Shown here one piece after another: positions 7,093-14,569 of a stretch of DNA of 16,238 nucleotides (the stretch's first letter is position 1; each line of letters starts with the position of its first letter). The stretch comes from Bacteroidales bacterium (GTDB lineage: Bacteria > Bacteroidota > Bacteroidia > Bacteroidales > Paludibacteraceae), in contig CAAFZS010000038.1 in assembly GCA_900767595.1 (NCBI GenBank), forward strand, positions 1 to 16,238. Reading direction: 5' to 3'. A program made the position numbers and the translations under genes. The notes under the pieces were generated by a model. It was given only the letters and a program-made list of their open reading frames with translations, searched no databases and was not told the origin of the DNA.

Positions 7093-7897
7093 TAAACTCA
7101 AAAAATTTGCGGAGATGGAGACGTTCGACAATGTCTTCCAGTGTGGTATCCACGATATCACCGAGGATAACCCCGTTGCCCAATTAGCAGGACACTGGAA
7201 CGAACAAGTCTTCCATAACGACCACCCCATCGTATTGGAGTTAGGTTGCGGTCGAGGCGAATATACGGTAGGTATGGCGCAGCGGTATCCCGACAAGAAC
7301 TTCATCGGTGTTGATATCAAAGGGGCGCGAATGTGGGCAGGAGCCAAACAGGCGGTACAGCAGGGGATAAGCAATGCGGCATTCCTAAGAACGAATATCG
7401 AATCCATTACGCATTTCTTTGCACCAAACGAGGTGAGTGAGATCTGGATCACTTTCCCGGATCCGCAGATGAAGAAAGCCACCAAGCGACTGACCTCCAC
7501 CTATTTTATGGAGCGGTACGAACAAGTGGTTCAACCCGGCGGACTCATCCACCTTAAGACCGATAGTCCGTTCCTTTACACCTATACCGCAGAGATGCTG
7601 CGAATCAATAACTACAAGGTCTTGGTGAATACAGACGACCTTTATTGTCTTTCAGCGCAGCGGTCTTTCAGCGTCAGCGGTCTTTCAGTGTCAGCGGTCT
7701 TACAGCGAAGCGATCTTTTAGACGCTACCGCGTTACAGACCCACTACGAGCAGCAGTGGCTTGATAGAGGAATGACGATTAAGTACCTTTGTTGGGAACT
7801 GGAGCCTCGCACGCCCAAACAAGAACCCACGATTGAAATAGAAAAAGACAGTTACCGTTCATACGGCAGAAACTATGTACCCACAACAAATAATTGA
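7085..7897 (+). CDS. trmB: tRNA (guanine-N7-)-methyltransferase
   Basis: TrmB methylates N7 of guanosine 46 in the tRNA variable loop using S-adenosylmethionine. The 270-residue protein has the SAM-binding motif LELGCGRGE (51-59), FIGVDIKGARMW (73-84), and FPDPQMKK (124-131) in the catalytic/tRNA-binding region. YEQQWLDRG (221-229) ends the core. Between DDLY and that last motif, residues about 188-213 (Ser/Val/Leu-rich) are encoded by a 16-17 bp tandem repeat. From my knowledge of Bacteroides TrmB this spot is normally short, so I infer an in-frame insertion. The tail after the core is also longer than usual. The start ATG lies within the 7-bp repeat, and the 3' end overlaps mrp by 23 bases. 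Confidence 0.93.
   Translation: MKNKLKKFAEMETFDNVFQCGIHDITEDNPVAQLAGHWNEQVFHNDHPIVLELGCGRGEYTVGMAQRYPDKNFIGVDIKGARMWAGAKQAVQQGISNAAFLRTNIESITHFFAPNEVSEIWITFPDPQMKKATKRLTSTYFMERYEQVVQPGGLIHLKTDSPFLYTYTAEMLRINNYKVLVNTDDLYCLSAQRSFSVSGLSVSAVLQRSDLLDATALQTHYEQQWLDRGMTIKYLCWELEPRTPKQEPTIEIEKDSYRSYGRNYVPTTNN
7648..7730 (+). repeat. 16-17 bp tandem repeat inserted in trmB (5 units)
   Basis: Units: tctttcagcgcagcgg (7648-7663), tctttcagcgtcagcgg (7664-7680), tctttcagtgtcagcgg (7681-7697), tcttacagcgaagcga (7698-7713) and a degenerate fifth (7714-7730). Unit lengths alternate between 16 and 17, so successive units are read in shifting frames. The total keeps trmB open. Confidence 0.88.
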
Positions 7898-8903
7898 AGC
7901 TTTACAGCATGTCCGTTATCCCGGGACGGGAAAGAACCTCGTAGAATCGGGAATGTTAGAGGACGATATCCGCATTGCAGGATATACCGTCTCCTTCTCG
8001 CTTATCTTTGAGAAAGACACCGACCCGTTCATTAAGTCGGTTATCAAAGCCGCCGAGGTGGCTATTAAGACCTATGTGGACGAGAATGCACAAGTAACGA
8101 TACATACGAAGTGGAAAGTGAAAGTGAGAGTGAAAGAGGAATGTAAAAGCAACGAGTTACAGGCAAAACACATCATTGCTATTCATAGTGGCAAAGGAGG
8201 TGTAGGTAAATCGACCGTAGCGGCGAACTTAGCCATTGCGCTCGCGAAGATGGGGAAGCGTGTCGGGTTACTCGATGCGGATATCCACGGACCGAGTATG
8301 CCGAAGATGTTCCACGTAGAGGACGCGCGACCGATATCCACGAACGTGAACGGACGCGACCTGATTGAACCCATCGAGCAGTATGGGGTGAAGATGTTAA
8401 GTATCGGTTTCTTTGTGGACCCGAAGTCGGCCGTCGTATGGCGAGGGGGGATGGCGAGCAATGCCATCAAACAACTCATTGAGGACGCTAACTGGGGCGA
8501 GTTGGATTATTTCCTTATCGATATGCCTCCCGGAACGAGTGATATCCATCTCACGCTCATTCAGGCAGTTCAACTCACGGGGGCTATCGTGGTCACCACT
8601 CCGCAGCCGGTGGCTTTGGTCGATGCCCGCAAGGGAGTGGATATGTTCCAAAACGAGAAGATTAATGTACCCGTCTTGGGGCTGATTGAAAATATGGCGT
8701 GGTTCACGCCTGCCGAACTGCCGAACAATAAGTATTATATCTTCGGCAAAGAGGGCGGCAAAGCCTTGGCCGAGGAGTTGAACATCCCGCTTTTGGGTCA
8801 GGTTCCTTTGGTTCAATCCATCCGCGAAGCCGGAGACGAGGGCACGCCGATTGCTTTAAAAGAAAATAGTGTATTTGAATCCATTGCAAAAAAATTATTG
8901 TAA
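7875..8903 (+). CDS. mrp: Mrp/ApbC-type Fe-S cluster carrier ATPase
   Basis: Mrp is a cytosolic MinD-like P-loop ATPase that carries Fe-S clusters to apoproteins. The 342 residues begin with a DUF59/MIP18-like domain (1-80), then the deviant Walker A SGKGGVGKST (105-114), LLDADIHGPSMPKMF, IDMPPGTSD, and ENMAWFTPAEL near the C-terminus. The CxxC cluster-ligand pair of classical Mrp, normally just after the ENM motif, is absent; from memory this is usual for Bacteroides homologues. The linker between the domains (KWKVKVRVKEE) is encoded by a 6-bp purine repeat. The start overlaps trmB by 23 bases, and xylB begins one base after the stop. Confidence 0.94.
   Translation: MYPQQIIEALQHVRYPGTGKNLVESGMLEDDIRIAGYTVSFSLIFEKDTDPFIKSVIKAAEVAIKTYVDENAQVTIHTKWKVKVRVKEECKSNELQAKHIIAIHSGKGGVGKSTVAANLAIALAKMGKRVGLLDADIHGPSMPKMFHVEDARPISTNVNGRDLIEPIEQYGVKMLSIGFFVDPKSAVVWRGGMASNAIKQLIEDANWGELDYFLIDMPPGTSDIHLTLIQAVQLTGAIVVTTPQPVALVDARKGVDMFQNEKINVPVLGLIENMAWFTPAELPNNKYYIFGKEGGKALAEELNIPLLGQVPLVQSIREAGDEGTPIALKENSVFESIAKKLL
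8111..8143 (+). repeat. 6-bp purine-rich repeat, copy in mrp
   Basis: The segment begins gtggaaagtgaaagtgagag and continues tgaaagaggaatg. It matches 5144-5170 in holB apart from one extra 6-bp unit and a few substitutions. Here it is read in another frame, as WKVKVRVKEE, in the interdomain linker. The similarity is therefore at DNA level, not protein level. Confidence 0.65.
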
Positions 8904-8904
8904 T

Positions 8905-10377
8905 ATGTATTTATTAGGTTATGACATTGGTAGTTCTTCCGTCAAAGCTTCCTTGGTGGATGCTGTAACGGGTCAAACGGTGGCTTCATCGTTTTTTCCC
9001 AAGCAAGAAGCACCTATCTGCTCTAAGCAGAGCGGCTGGGCGGAACAGAATCCGCAGGATTGGTGGATGTATCTGATTCAGGCAACGAAGGCCATTCATG
9101 TAAGTGATTACAAGGGTCAGATTGTGGCTATCGGTATCTCCTATCAGATGCACGGACTGGTGTGTATTGACCAAAACAAACAGGTGCTCCGCGATGCCAT
9201 CATCTGGTGCGACTCTCGCGCCGTTCCTTATGGCAAGAAAGCAGAGGAGGCTTTAGGCACCGGTTTTTGTTTGGAGCATATGCTCAATGCACCGGGGAAC
9301 TTCACAGCCGGCAAACTGAGTTGGGTGAAAGAGAACGAACCCGAGTTGTTTGCCAAGATTTGGAAAGTTATGCTTCCAGGCGATTATATCGCTATGCGTC
9401 TCACGGGTGAAGTGAATACCACGGTTAGTGGTTTGAGCGAAGGTATCTTCTGGGATTTCAAGACCCAATCCTTAGCCAAAGAGTTGATGGATTTCTACCA
9501 CCTGCCCGAGACGGTTATTCCCGATATCGTTCCTACATTTGGTCTGCAAGGTCGTGTGAACCGCGAGGCAGCTGAGTTACTTGGCATAGACGAAGGTGTT
9601 CCGGTATGCTATCGCGCCGGTGACCAACCCAATAACGCCCTCTCTCTCAATGTACTCGAACCCGGAGAGATTGCCTCTACCGCCGGCACTTCGGGAGTGG
9701 TTTACGGGGTGATGGACCAAGTAACCTCCGACCCGCAGTCGCGCGTGAATCTGTTTGCTCACGTCAATCACAGTAATATTCATCCGCGTTTAGGTGTACT
9801 GCTTTGTATCAACGGTACGGGTATCCTGAACTCGTGGCTGCACCATCAGGTAGCGCCGGACTTGAGTTATGCTCAGATAGATGATGAGGCCGCTCAAGCA
9901 CCTGTCGGAAGTGAGGGACTAGTCATCTTACCTTTCGGTAATGGAGCCGAGCGCATGTTAGCCAATAAAGAGACCGGTTGTTCTGTTCATGGATTACAGT
10001 TTACCATCCACCGTCGCGCTCACCTATTGCGCGCAGCGCAGGAAGGAATCGTGTTCTCGATGATGTATGGTATAGAGATCATGCAGCAGATGGGCTTGAA
10101 GATTAAGACCATTCATGCCGGTAATGCCAATATGTTCCTATCCCCTATCTTCCGCGAGACATTAGCCGGTGTCAGCGGAGCGAACATCGAGTTGTACGAA
10201 ACCGACGGATCGGTAGGAGCTGCCAAGGGTGCAGGCATTGGTGTCGGCACGTATAAGAACGCGAAAGAAGCATTCGCTACCCTCAAAAAAGTGATGACTA
10301 TCGAACCTAAAGATAGTGCATTATACCGTAAAGCGTACGAACATTGGAAACAACAACTAAATAAAATTATCCTTTAA
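8905..10377 (+). CDS. xylB: Xylulokinase (FGGY carbohydrate kinase)
   Basis: XylB phosphorylates D-xylulose with ATP to D-xylulose 5-phosphate for the pentose phosphate pathway. I choose the ATG at 8905 (MYLLGYDIGSSSVK), one base after the mrp stop; an in-frame ATG at 8869 would extend into mrp. This gives 490 residues, the normal size. The N-terminal phosphate-binding motif is GYDIGSSSVK (5-14), the substrate motif MHG is at 82-84 as in E. coli XylB, and the likely catalytic base is D240 in RAGDQPNN. The ATP-binding TAGTSGVVYG and the second FGGY half are intact. xylA follows after 11 bases. No promoter of its own is visible. Confidence 0.94.
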   Translation: MYLLGYDIGSSSVKASLVDAVTGQTVASSFFPKQEAPICSKQSGWAEQNPQDWWMYLIQATKAIHVSDYKGQIVAIGISYQMHGLVCIDQNKQVLRDAIIWCDSRAVPYGKKAEEALGTGFCLEHMLNAPGNFTAGKLSWVKENEPELFAKIWKVMLPGDYIAMRLTGEVNTTVSGLSEGIFWDFKTQSLAKELMDFYHLPETVIPDIVPTFGLQGRVNREAAELLGIDEGVPVCYRAGDQPNNALSLNVLEPGEIASTAGTSGVVYGVMDQVTSDPQSRVNLFAHVNHSNIHPRLGVLLCINGTGILNSWLHHQVAPDLSYAQIDDEAAQAPVGSEGLVILPFGNGAERMLANKETGCSVHGLQFTIHRRAHLLRAAQEGIVFSMMYGIEIMQQMGLKIKTIHAGNANMFLSPIFRETLAGVSGANIELYETDGSVGAAKGAGIGVGTYKNAKEAFATLKKVMTIEPKDSALYRKAYEHWKQQLNKIIL

Positions 10378-10388
10378 TTTTAACTACT

Positions 10389-11705
10389 ATGACAAAAGAG
10401 TATTTTCCTCAAATCGGCAAGATTCCGTTCGAAGGAGCGGAGAGTAAGAACGTATTAGCATTCCATTACTATGACCCCGAAAGAGTGGTGATGGGAAAGA
10501 AAATGAAAGACTGGCTGCGTTTCGCTATGGCCTGGTGGCACACGCTGGGTCAAGCTTCCGGTGACCAGTTTGGTGGTCAAACCCGCAGCTACGAATGGGA
10601 TAAGGCTGCTGATCCTATCCAACGCGCAAAAGACAAGATGGATGCCGGATTTGAAATTATGTCCAAACTCGGTATCGAATACTTCTGCTTCCACGATGTG
10701 GATCTGATCGAAGAACCCGCTACTATCGAAGAGTATGAAGCCCGCATGAAGACTATTACCGATTATGCTCTCGAAAAGATGAAGGGCACAAACATCAAAC
10801 TCCTCTGGGGTACAGCTAATGTGTTTGGCCATAAACGTTACATGAACGGTGCTGCTACCAATCCTGATTTTGATGTAGTGGCTCGCGCTGCGGTGCAGAT
10901 TAAGAACGCTATCGACGCTACCATTAAGTTAGGTGGTTCCAACTACGTCTTCTGGGGCGGACGCGAAGGATATATGTCCTTGCTCAACACCGACCAGAAA
11001 CGTGAGAAAGAGCACTTGGCACAAATGCTCACCATCGCTCGTGACTACGCTCGCGCAAAAGGTTTCAAGGGTACCTTCCTTATCGAACCCAAACCGATGG
11101 AGCCCACCAAGCACCAATACGATGTAGATACCGAGACTGTCATCGGTTTCCTCAAGGCACATAATCTGGACAAGGACTTCAAAGTCAATATCGAAGTTAA
11201 CCACGCCACTTTGGCCGGTCATACGTTTGAGCACGAACTGGCAGTGGCTGTAGATAACGGTATGCTTGGTTCCATCGACGCCAACCGCGGTGACGCACAA
11301 AACGGCTGGGATACCGACCAATTCCCTATCGATAATTTCGAACTCACCCAAGCTATGATGCAAATCATCCGCAATGGCGGTTTAGGCAATGGCGGTAGTA
11401 ACTTTGACGCTAAACTGCGTCGTAACTCCACTGATCCGGAGGATATCTTCATCGCTCATATCTCAGGTATGGACGCCTTGGCTCGTGCGTTGCTCAATGC
11501 GGCAGCAATCCTTGAGCAGAGTGAGATTCCCTCTATGGTTAAGGCTCGTTACAGCAGTTTTGACGGGGGCAAGGGAAAGGAATTTGAGGAAGGTAAGTTG
11601 ACGCTCGAACAAGTGGTTGAATACGCCAAGAAGAATGGTGAACCTGCTACCACTAGCGGCCAACAGGAGAAATACGAAACCCTCGTCGCCCTCTATTGTA
11701 AATAA
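10389..11705 (+). CDS. xylA: Xylose isomerase (class II)
   Basis: XylA interconverts D-xylose and D-xylulose with divalent metal ions in a TIM barrel. The 438-residue length and the N-terminal extension are those of class II enzymes, and the sequence resembles Bacteroides XylA closely. The active-site pair is H102 and D105 in FHDVDLIEEP. Metal-site residues E233 (IEPKPMEP), E269 and H272 (NIEVNHATLAGH) are present. The family signature VFWGGREGYMSLLNTD and the late GSIDANRGDAQNGWDTDQFP segment are intact. It is the middle gene of xylB-xylA-xylE. The spacer to xylE consists of 7-bp repeats. Confidence 0.97.
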   Translation: MTKEYFPQIGKIPFEGAESKNVLAFHYYDPERVVMGKKMKDWLRFAMAWWHTLGQASGDQFGGQTRSYEWDKAADPIQRAKDKMDAGFEIMSKLGIEYFCFHDVDLIEEPATIEEYEARMKTITDYALEKMKGTNIKLLWGTANVFGHKRYMNGAATNPDFDVVARAAVQIKNAIDATIKLGGSNYVFWGGREGYMSLLNTDQKREKEHLAQMLTIARDYARAKGFKGTFLIEPKPMEPTKHQYDVDTETVIGFLKAHNLDKDFKVNIEVNHATLAGHTFEHELAVAVDNGMLGSIDANRGDAQNGWDTDQFPIDNFELTQAMMQIIRNGGLGNGGSNFDAKLRRNSTDPEDIFIAHISGMDALARALLNAAAILEQSEIPSMVKARYSSFDGGKGKEFEEGKLTLEQVVEYAKKNGEPATTSGQQEKYETLVALYCK

Positions 11706-11733
11706 TCAATCTTCAATCTTCAATCTTCAATGA
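11706..11733. repeat. 7-bp tandem repeat spacer (3 full units plus a partial)
   Basis: tcaatct occurs three times, followed by tcaatga. The reverse complement gives tgaagat units, related to tgaggat/tgaagaa at 7051-7092 but in opposite orientation. The array starts right after the xylA stop, and the xylE ATG (11730-11732) lies in the last unit. No Shine-Dalgarno-like sequence is present. Confidence 0.88.
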
Positions 11734-13118
11734 ATAAATCCTATTTATTTGGCATCGTATTAGTAGCTGTCCTTGGCGGACTGCTCTTTGGATACGACAC
11801 AGCGGTTATATCGGGTGCGGAGCAAGGATTACAATCGTTCTTTGCCGCAGCCACGGATTTTGACTATACGGACGCTTGGCACGGATTCACATCCAGCAGT
11901 GCCCTCATCGGCTGTATCATCGGTGCTTTCTTATCGGGCATCATGGCGGGTCGATTGGGACGTAAGAAAAGTCTGTTTATCGCCGGTATCTGTTTCTTTA
12001 TCTCGGCTTGGGGGTCTTATGCCCCCGAGACGTGGATATTGGCCAAAGAGCCTACTTTTACGCTTCTCATCGTTTTTAACCTCTATCGTGTTCTTGGCGG
12101 TATAGGTGTGGGACTGGCTTCGGCTATCTGTCCGATGTATATCGCTGAGATTGCTCCTGCCTCGCGGCGCGGGGCATTGGTCAGTTGGAACCAGTTTGCG
12201 ATTATCTTTGGTCAGTTGGTAGTGTATTTTGTGAACTATCTGATTATCCAAGCGCACATTAATGACCCGGCTGTCCAAGAGTGGACGCAGCAGATTGGTT
12301 GGCGTGTGATGTTCGGTAGCGAATGTGTTCCTGCCGGATTATTCACGTTGCTCATCCTTCTCGTTCCGGAGTCGCCTCGTTACCTCGTTCTTACGGGACG
12401 GGACAAGGAAGCCCTGCAAGTGCTCTCGCGTATCAACGGTAGCGAGAGAGCGGCGGAGATTGTGGAGGAGATTCGCCAAACGGCTGTGGAGAAACGCGAA
12501 CCGTTACTCGCTTATGGCTGGTTAGTGATCTTCGTGGGTATCATGCTCAGTGTCTTCCAACAGGCGGTAGGTATCAATGCGGTTCTATATTTCGCTCCGC
12601 GTATCTTTGCTTCGGTAGGACTGAGTAACCCGATGATCTTCACCGTACTGATGGGTGTAGTGAATATCTCCTTTACGCTCTTGGCTATTTTTACGGTAGA
12701 GCGTTTAGGTCGTAAGCCATTGCTTATCTCCGGATCGCTGTTGATGGCATTAGGCGCTTTGCTTTTTGCTGTCACGAATATGGTGGAGATGCCGGCTTGG
12801 GTATCGGTGGTAAGTATCCTTATCTATAGTGCTGCATTTATGTTCAGTTGGGGACCTATCTGTTGGGTATATATGTCCGAACTCTTCCCCAACACCATTC
12901 GCAGTCAAGCAACCGCTATTGCTGTGGCTTTCCAGTGGATTTTTAACTTCATCGTTTCATCCACCTTCGTTCCGATGTATAACTTCAGCCACTCGATGGT
13001 GTATATCATCTATGGTGTCATCTGCCTCATCGCAGCGCTGTTTGTGTATAAGTTAGTGCCGGAGACGAAAGGTAAGACCTTGGAACAAATGACCGCTCTT
13101 TGGCGTAATCGTAAATAA
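11730..13118 (+). CDS. xylE: Sugar:H+ symporter, XylE-like (MFS)
   Basis: This is an inner-membrane sugar porter of the major facilitator superfamily, most likely importing D-xylose with protons, given xylB and xylA upstream. The 462 residues form about 12 membrane helices. Sugar-porter signatures are GGLLFGYDTAVISGA (16-30), GRLGRKK after helix 2, a PESPRYL motif before the central loop, QQAVGINAVLYFAP in helix 7, RLGRKPLL, and PETKGKT at the C-terminus. These place it with XylE and the GLUT-like porters. Specificity for xylose is inferred from context. The start codon lies in a 7-bp repeat without a normal ribosome binding site. The PqqD-like gene begins 10 bases after the stop. Confidence 0.93.
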   Translation: MNKSYLFGIVLVAVLGGLLFGYDTAVISGAEQGLQSFFAAATDFDYTDAWHGFTSSSALIGCIIGAFLSGIMAGRLGRKKSLFIAGICFFISAWGSYAPETWILAKEPTFTLLIVFNLYRVLGGIGVGLASAICPMYIAEIAPASRRGALVSWNQFAIIFGQLVVYFVNYLIIQAHINDPAVQEWTQQIGWRVMFGSECVPAGLFTLLILLVPESPRYLVLTGRDKEALQVLSRINGSERAAEIVEEIRQTAVEKREPLLAYGWLVIFVGIMLSVFQQAVGINAVLYFAPRIFASVGLSNPMIFTVLMGVVNISFTLLAIFTVERLGRKPLLISGSLLMALGALLFAVTNMVEMPAWVSVVSILIYSAAFMFSWGPICWVYMSELFPNTIRSQATAIAVAFQWIFNFIVSSTFVPMYNFSHSMVYIIYGVICLIAALFVYKLVPETKGKTLEQMTALWRNRK

Positions 13119-13128
13119 TGATAGACTT

Positions 13129-13398
13129 ATGAAAGTAAAACAAGGATTTAAATTGCGTCCGTTAGGGGATGAGTTTATGCTCATCGGCGAGGGGTTGGAG
13201 CAGATCAACTTCAACAAGATGATTACTATGAACGCTACCGCAGCCTTCCTATGGGAGAAGGTAGCCGATGGTCAGGATTTTGATGCTAAGCGTCTTGCCG
13301 CCTATCTCTTGGACGAGTATGAAGTGACCGAAGAGGTTGCATTAACCGATTCTCAAACAACGATTGACTCATGGTTACAAGCCGGTATTATCGAGTAG
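13129..13398 (+). CDS. PqqD-like small protein (RiPP recognition element fold)
   Basis: This is an 89-residue protein of the PqqD family, whose fold (RRE) binds leader peptides of ribosomally made, modified peptides and presents them to enzymes. The beta strands are in KQGFKLRPLGDEFMLIGE and the helices in MNATAAFLWEKVADGQ, AKRLAAYLLDEYEV and the C-terminal SWLQAGIIE. This matches stand-alone PqqD-like proteins common in Bacteroidales. It overlaps the HprK-like gene by 28 bases, so the two are probably made together. No radical SAM enzyme or clear precursor gene lies nearby, and the partner peptide, if any, is unknown. Confidence 0.82.
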   Translation: MKVKQGFKLRPLGDEFMLIGEGLEQINFNKMITMNATAAFLWEKVADGQDFDAKRLAAYLLDEYEVTEEVALTDSQTTIDSWLQAGIIE

Positions 13399-14243
13399 CG
13401 GACCTTACGTTCGGGTTCACCTTAGAGGAACAAATCTTTGATTTGCTGCCTAACTATGCCCCCTTTGCAGTGGAGGCAGAGGCAGCGGATTTGTTCCATC
13501 TGACGGTGAGCGAGGACACTTGTCCTGTTGACGAAAAAGACTTGACGGCATTCTTCACCGATAAGTCGGACGAAGATATGCCGCGTATCGAGCTCTATCG
13601 GTTGCCGGAGCAGTGGCTATTGTGTGTCAGTATGTATCGCGACAGCGAGACTTGCTGTCGTATTTTGGCTAATCGGGACTGGAAAGAGGCTACGCTCTAT
13701 GTCGCGACCGAACAGAAACGGTTTGCTATTGATAATGCAGCGATGTTGCTGTATGCGTTTACCTCGTGTTTTAAGGATGCGCTTACCTTGCACGCGTCGG
13801 TTATTAAATATGAGGGGAACGGCTATTTCTTCTTGGGCAAATCGGGTACAGGCAAATCGACCCATTCGCGTCAGTGGCTGAGTGCTTTCCCCGAGGCAGA
13901 ACTCATCAACGATGATAATCCGATCTTGCGGTTAGTGGACGGTCAGCCGGTTATCTATGGCAGTCCTTGGTCGGGTAAGACTCCTTGTTATAAGAACGCG
14001 TGCGCGCCTGTGCGAGGGATAGTGCAACTCAAGCAGGCTCCGGAGAACAGTTTTGAGCGTCTGCGCCTGCCGGCGGCTTATGCGTACATGCTCAGTTCGT
14101 CTTCGGGCTTGAAGATTCTGCCGGAGGTGATGGACGCCCTTTATGCCACGTTGGCGAGTGTGGTGCAATCGGTTCCGACGATTTTACTTTCCTGTCTTCC
14201 GAATGAGGATGCAGCTCGAATGAGTTACGGAGCATTTAACTAA
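13371..14243 (+). CDS. HprK-like serine kinase family protein
   Basis: This 290-residue protein resembles the C-terminal kinase domain of HPr kinase/phosphorylase (PEPCK-like P-loop). The P-loop is FLGKSGTGKST (154-164), followed by a Walker B-like LINDDNP (178-184) and YGSPWSGKTP (196-205). HASVIKYEGNGYF precedes the P-loop. The N-terminal 120 residues are not the usual HprK regulatory domain. HprK-like/PqqD-like pairs are known in peptide-modification clusters, where the kinase can phosphorylate the precursor peptide. HPr phosphorylation is the alternative, but no HPr gene is in view. I start at 13371, inside the PqqD-like gene, because the strand YRVADLTFGF is family-like. Confidence 0.8.
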   Translation: MVTSRYYRVADLTFGFTLEEQIFDLLPNYAPFAVEAEAADLFHLTVSEDTCPVDEKDLTAFFTDKSDEDMPRIELYRLPEQWLLCVSMYRDSETCCRILANRDWKEATLYVATEQKRFAIDNAAMLLYAFTSCFKDALTLHASVIKYEGNGYFFLGKSGTGKSTHSRQWLSAFPEAELINDDNPILRLVDGQPVIYGSPWSGKTPCYKNACAPVRGIVQLKQAPENSFERLRLPAAYAYMLSSSSGLKILPEVMDALYATLASVVQSVPTILLSCLPNEDAARMSYGAFN

Positions 14244-14246
14244 ATG

Positions 14247-14283
14247 TAAAAAAGTGCATTTTTGAAAAAAAGTGCATTTTTTT
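14247..14283 (+). terminator. Intrinsic terminator after the HprK-like gene
   Basis: Hairpin with about 11 pairs, centred on the loop gaaa (14264-14267). The left arm is in aaagtgcattttt, the right arm in aaaagtgcattt, and the stem has an A-tract before it and a T-run after it. It starts 4 bases after the HprK-like stop. The A/T-tract symmetry could also work on the other strand. Confidence 0.65.
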
Positions 14284-14292
14284 ATGTTTTTA

Positions 14293-14324
14293 TTTGTATA
14301 TATCAAAAAAAAGTTGTACCTTTG
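14293..14324 (+). promoter_or_regulatory. Bacteroidota-type promoter for the candidate small RNA
   Basis: TTTG (14293-14296), 20 nt, TACCTTTG (14317-14324). This is a strong match, with the common extension TTGTACCTTTGC. Transcription would start near 14328-14332. An almost identical element stands exactly 1,000 bases downstream. Confidence 0.85.
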
Positions 14325-14328
14325 CACT

Positions 14329-14476
14329 CGGATTTGAAAAGGTCCGTATATTTGGAAAATATATCATAAGACAGTAAACGGTTTAGACACACTACAGCTT
14401 ATGGGAATATATACAACTCCTATATTGTTATGCCATAGCGCTCATCCTTACCAAAGGTAAGGTTGGGCGTTTTTTG
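14329..14476 (+). ncRNA. Candidate structured small RNA, unidentified
   Basis: About 150 nt between a strong promoter and a strong intrinsic terminator, without a convincing ORF. I can draw successive hairpins: CGGAT/GTCCG (14329-14333 with 14342-14346); TATATTT/AAATATA with a GGA loop (14347-14363); CATAAG/CTTATG (14365-14370 with 14398-14403) around a 27-nt loop; AATATA/TATATT (14406-14411 with 14421-14426); then the terminator. It does not look like tRNA, 4.5S RNA, tmRNA or RNase P RNA. A lineage-specific 6S-like or other regulatory RNA is possible but unproven. A 19-codon ORF from 14401 runs into the terminator and is probably chance. Confidence 0.55.
14438..14476 (+). terminator. Strong intrinsic terminator of the candidate small RNA
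   Basis: Left arm gcgctcatccttacc (14438-14452), loop aaa, right arm ggtaaggttgggcgt (14456-14470). This gives 15 positions with one mismatch and two G-U pairs, followed by six T. It is the most stable hairpin in the window. Confidence 0.88.
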
Positions 14477-14569
14477 GTGTTTCTTGTATTTTTCCTACCT
14501 GTTTGTGTCGCACCCTGCCTAAGAGTGCTGTTTTTTGGTGTGGTAAAGGTAGGGCGATAACGAGAGCTG

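Noticed and set aside
7648..7730. Sequencing or assembly error in trmB
   Set aside because: The repeat insertion keeps the frame open through the conserved YEQQWLDRG motif, and the same units occur at two other loci.
8680..8760. Missing CxxC in Mrp as evidence of lost function
   Set aside because: As far as I recall, Bacteroides-type Mrp proteins share the ENMAWFTPAEL form without CxxC, so it is lineage-typical.
14401..14460. 19-codon ORF starting MGIYTTPILLC inside the candidate small RNA
   Set aside because: It ends inside the terminator stem, has no visible ribosome binding site and resembles no leader peptide I know; chance is more likely.
14420..14480. tRNA or tmRNA end in the stem region near 14438-14470
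   Set aside because: There is no T-loop GTTCGAATC-like sequence, no CCA end and no cloverleaf; the stem followed by a T-run is a terminator.
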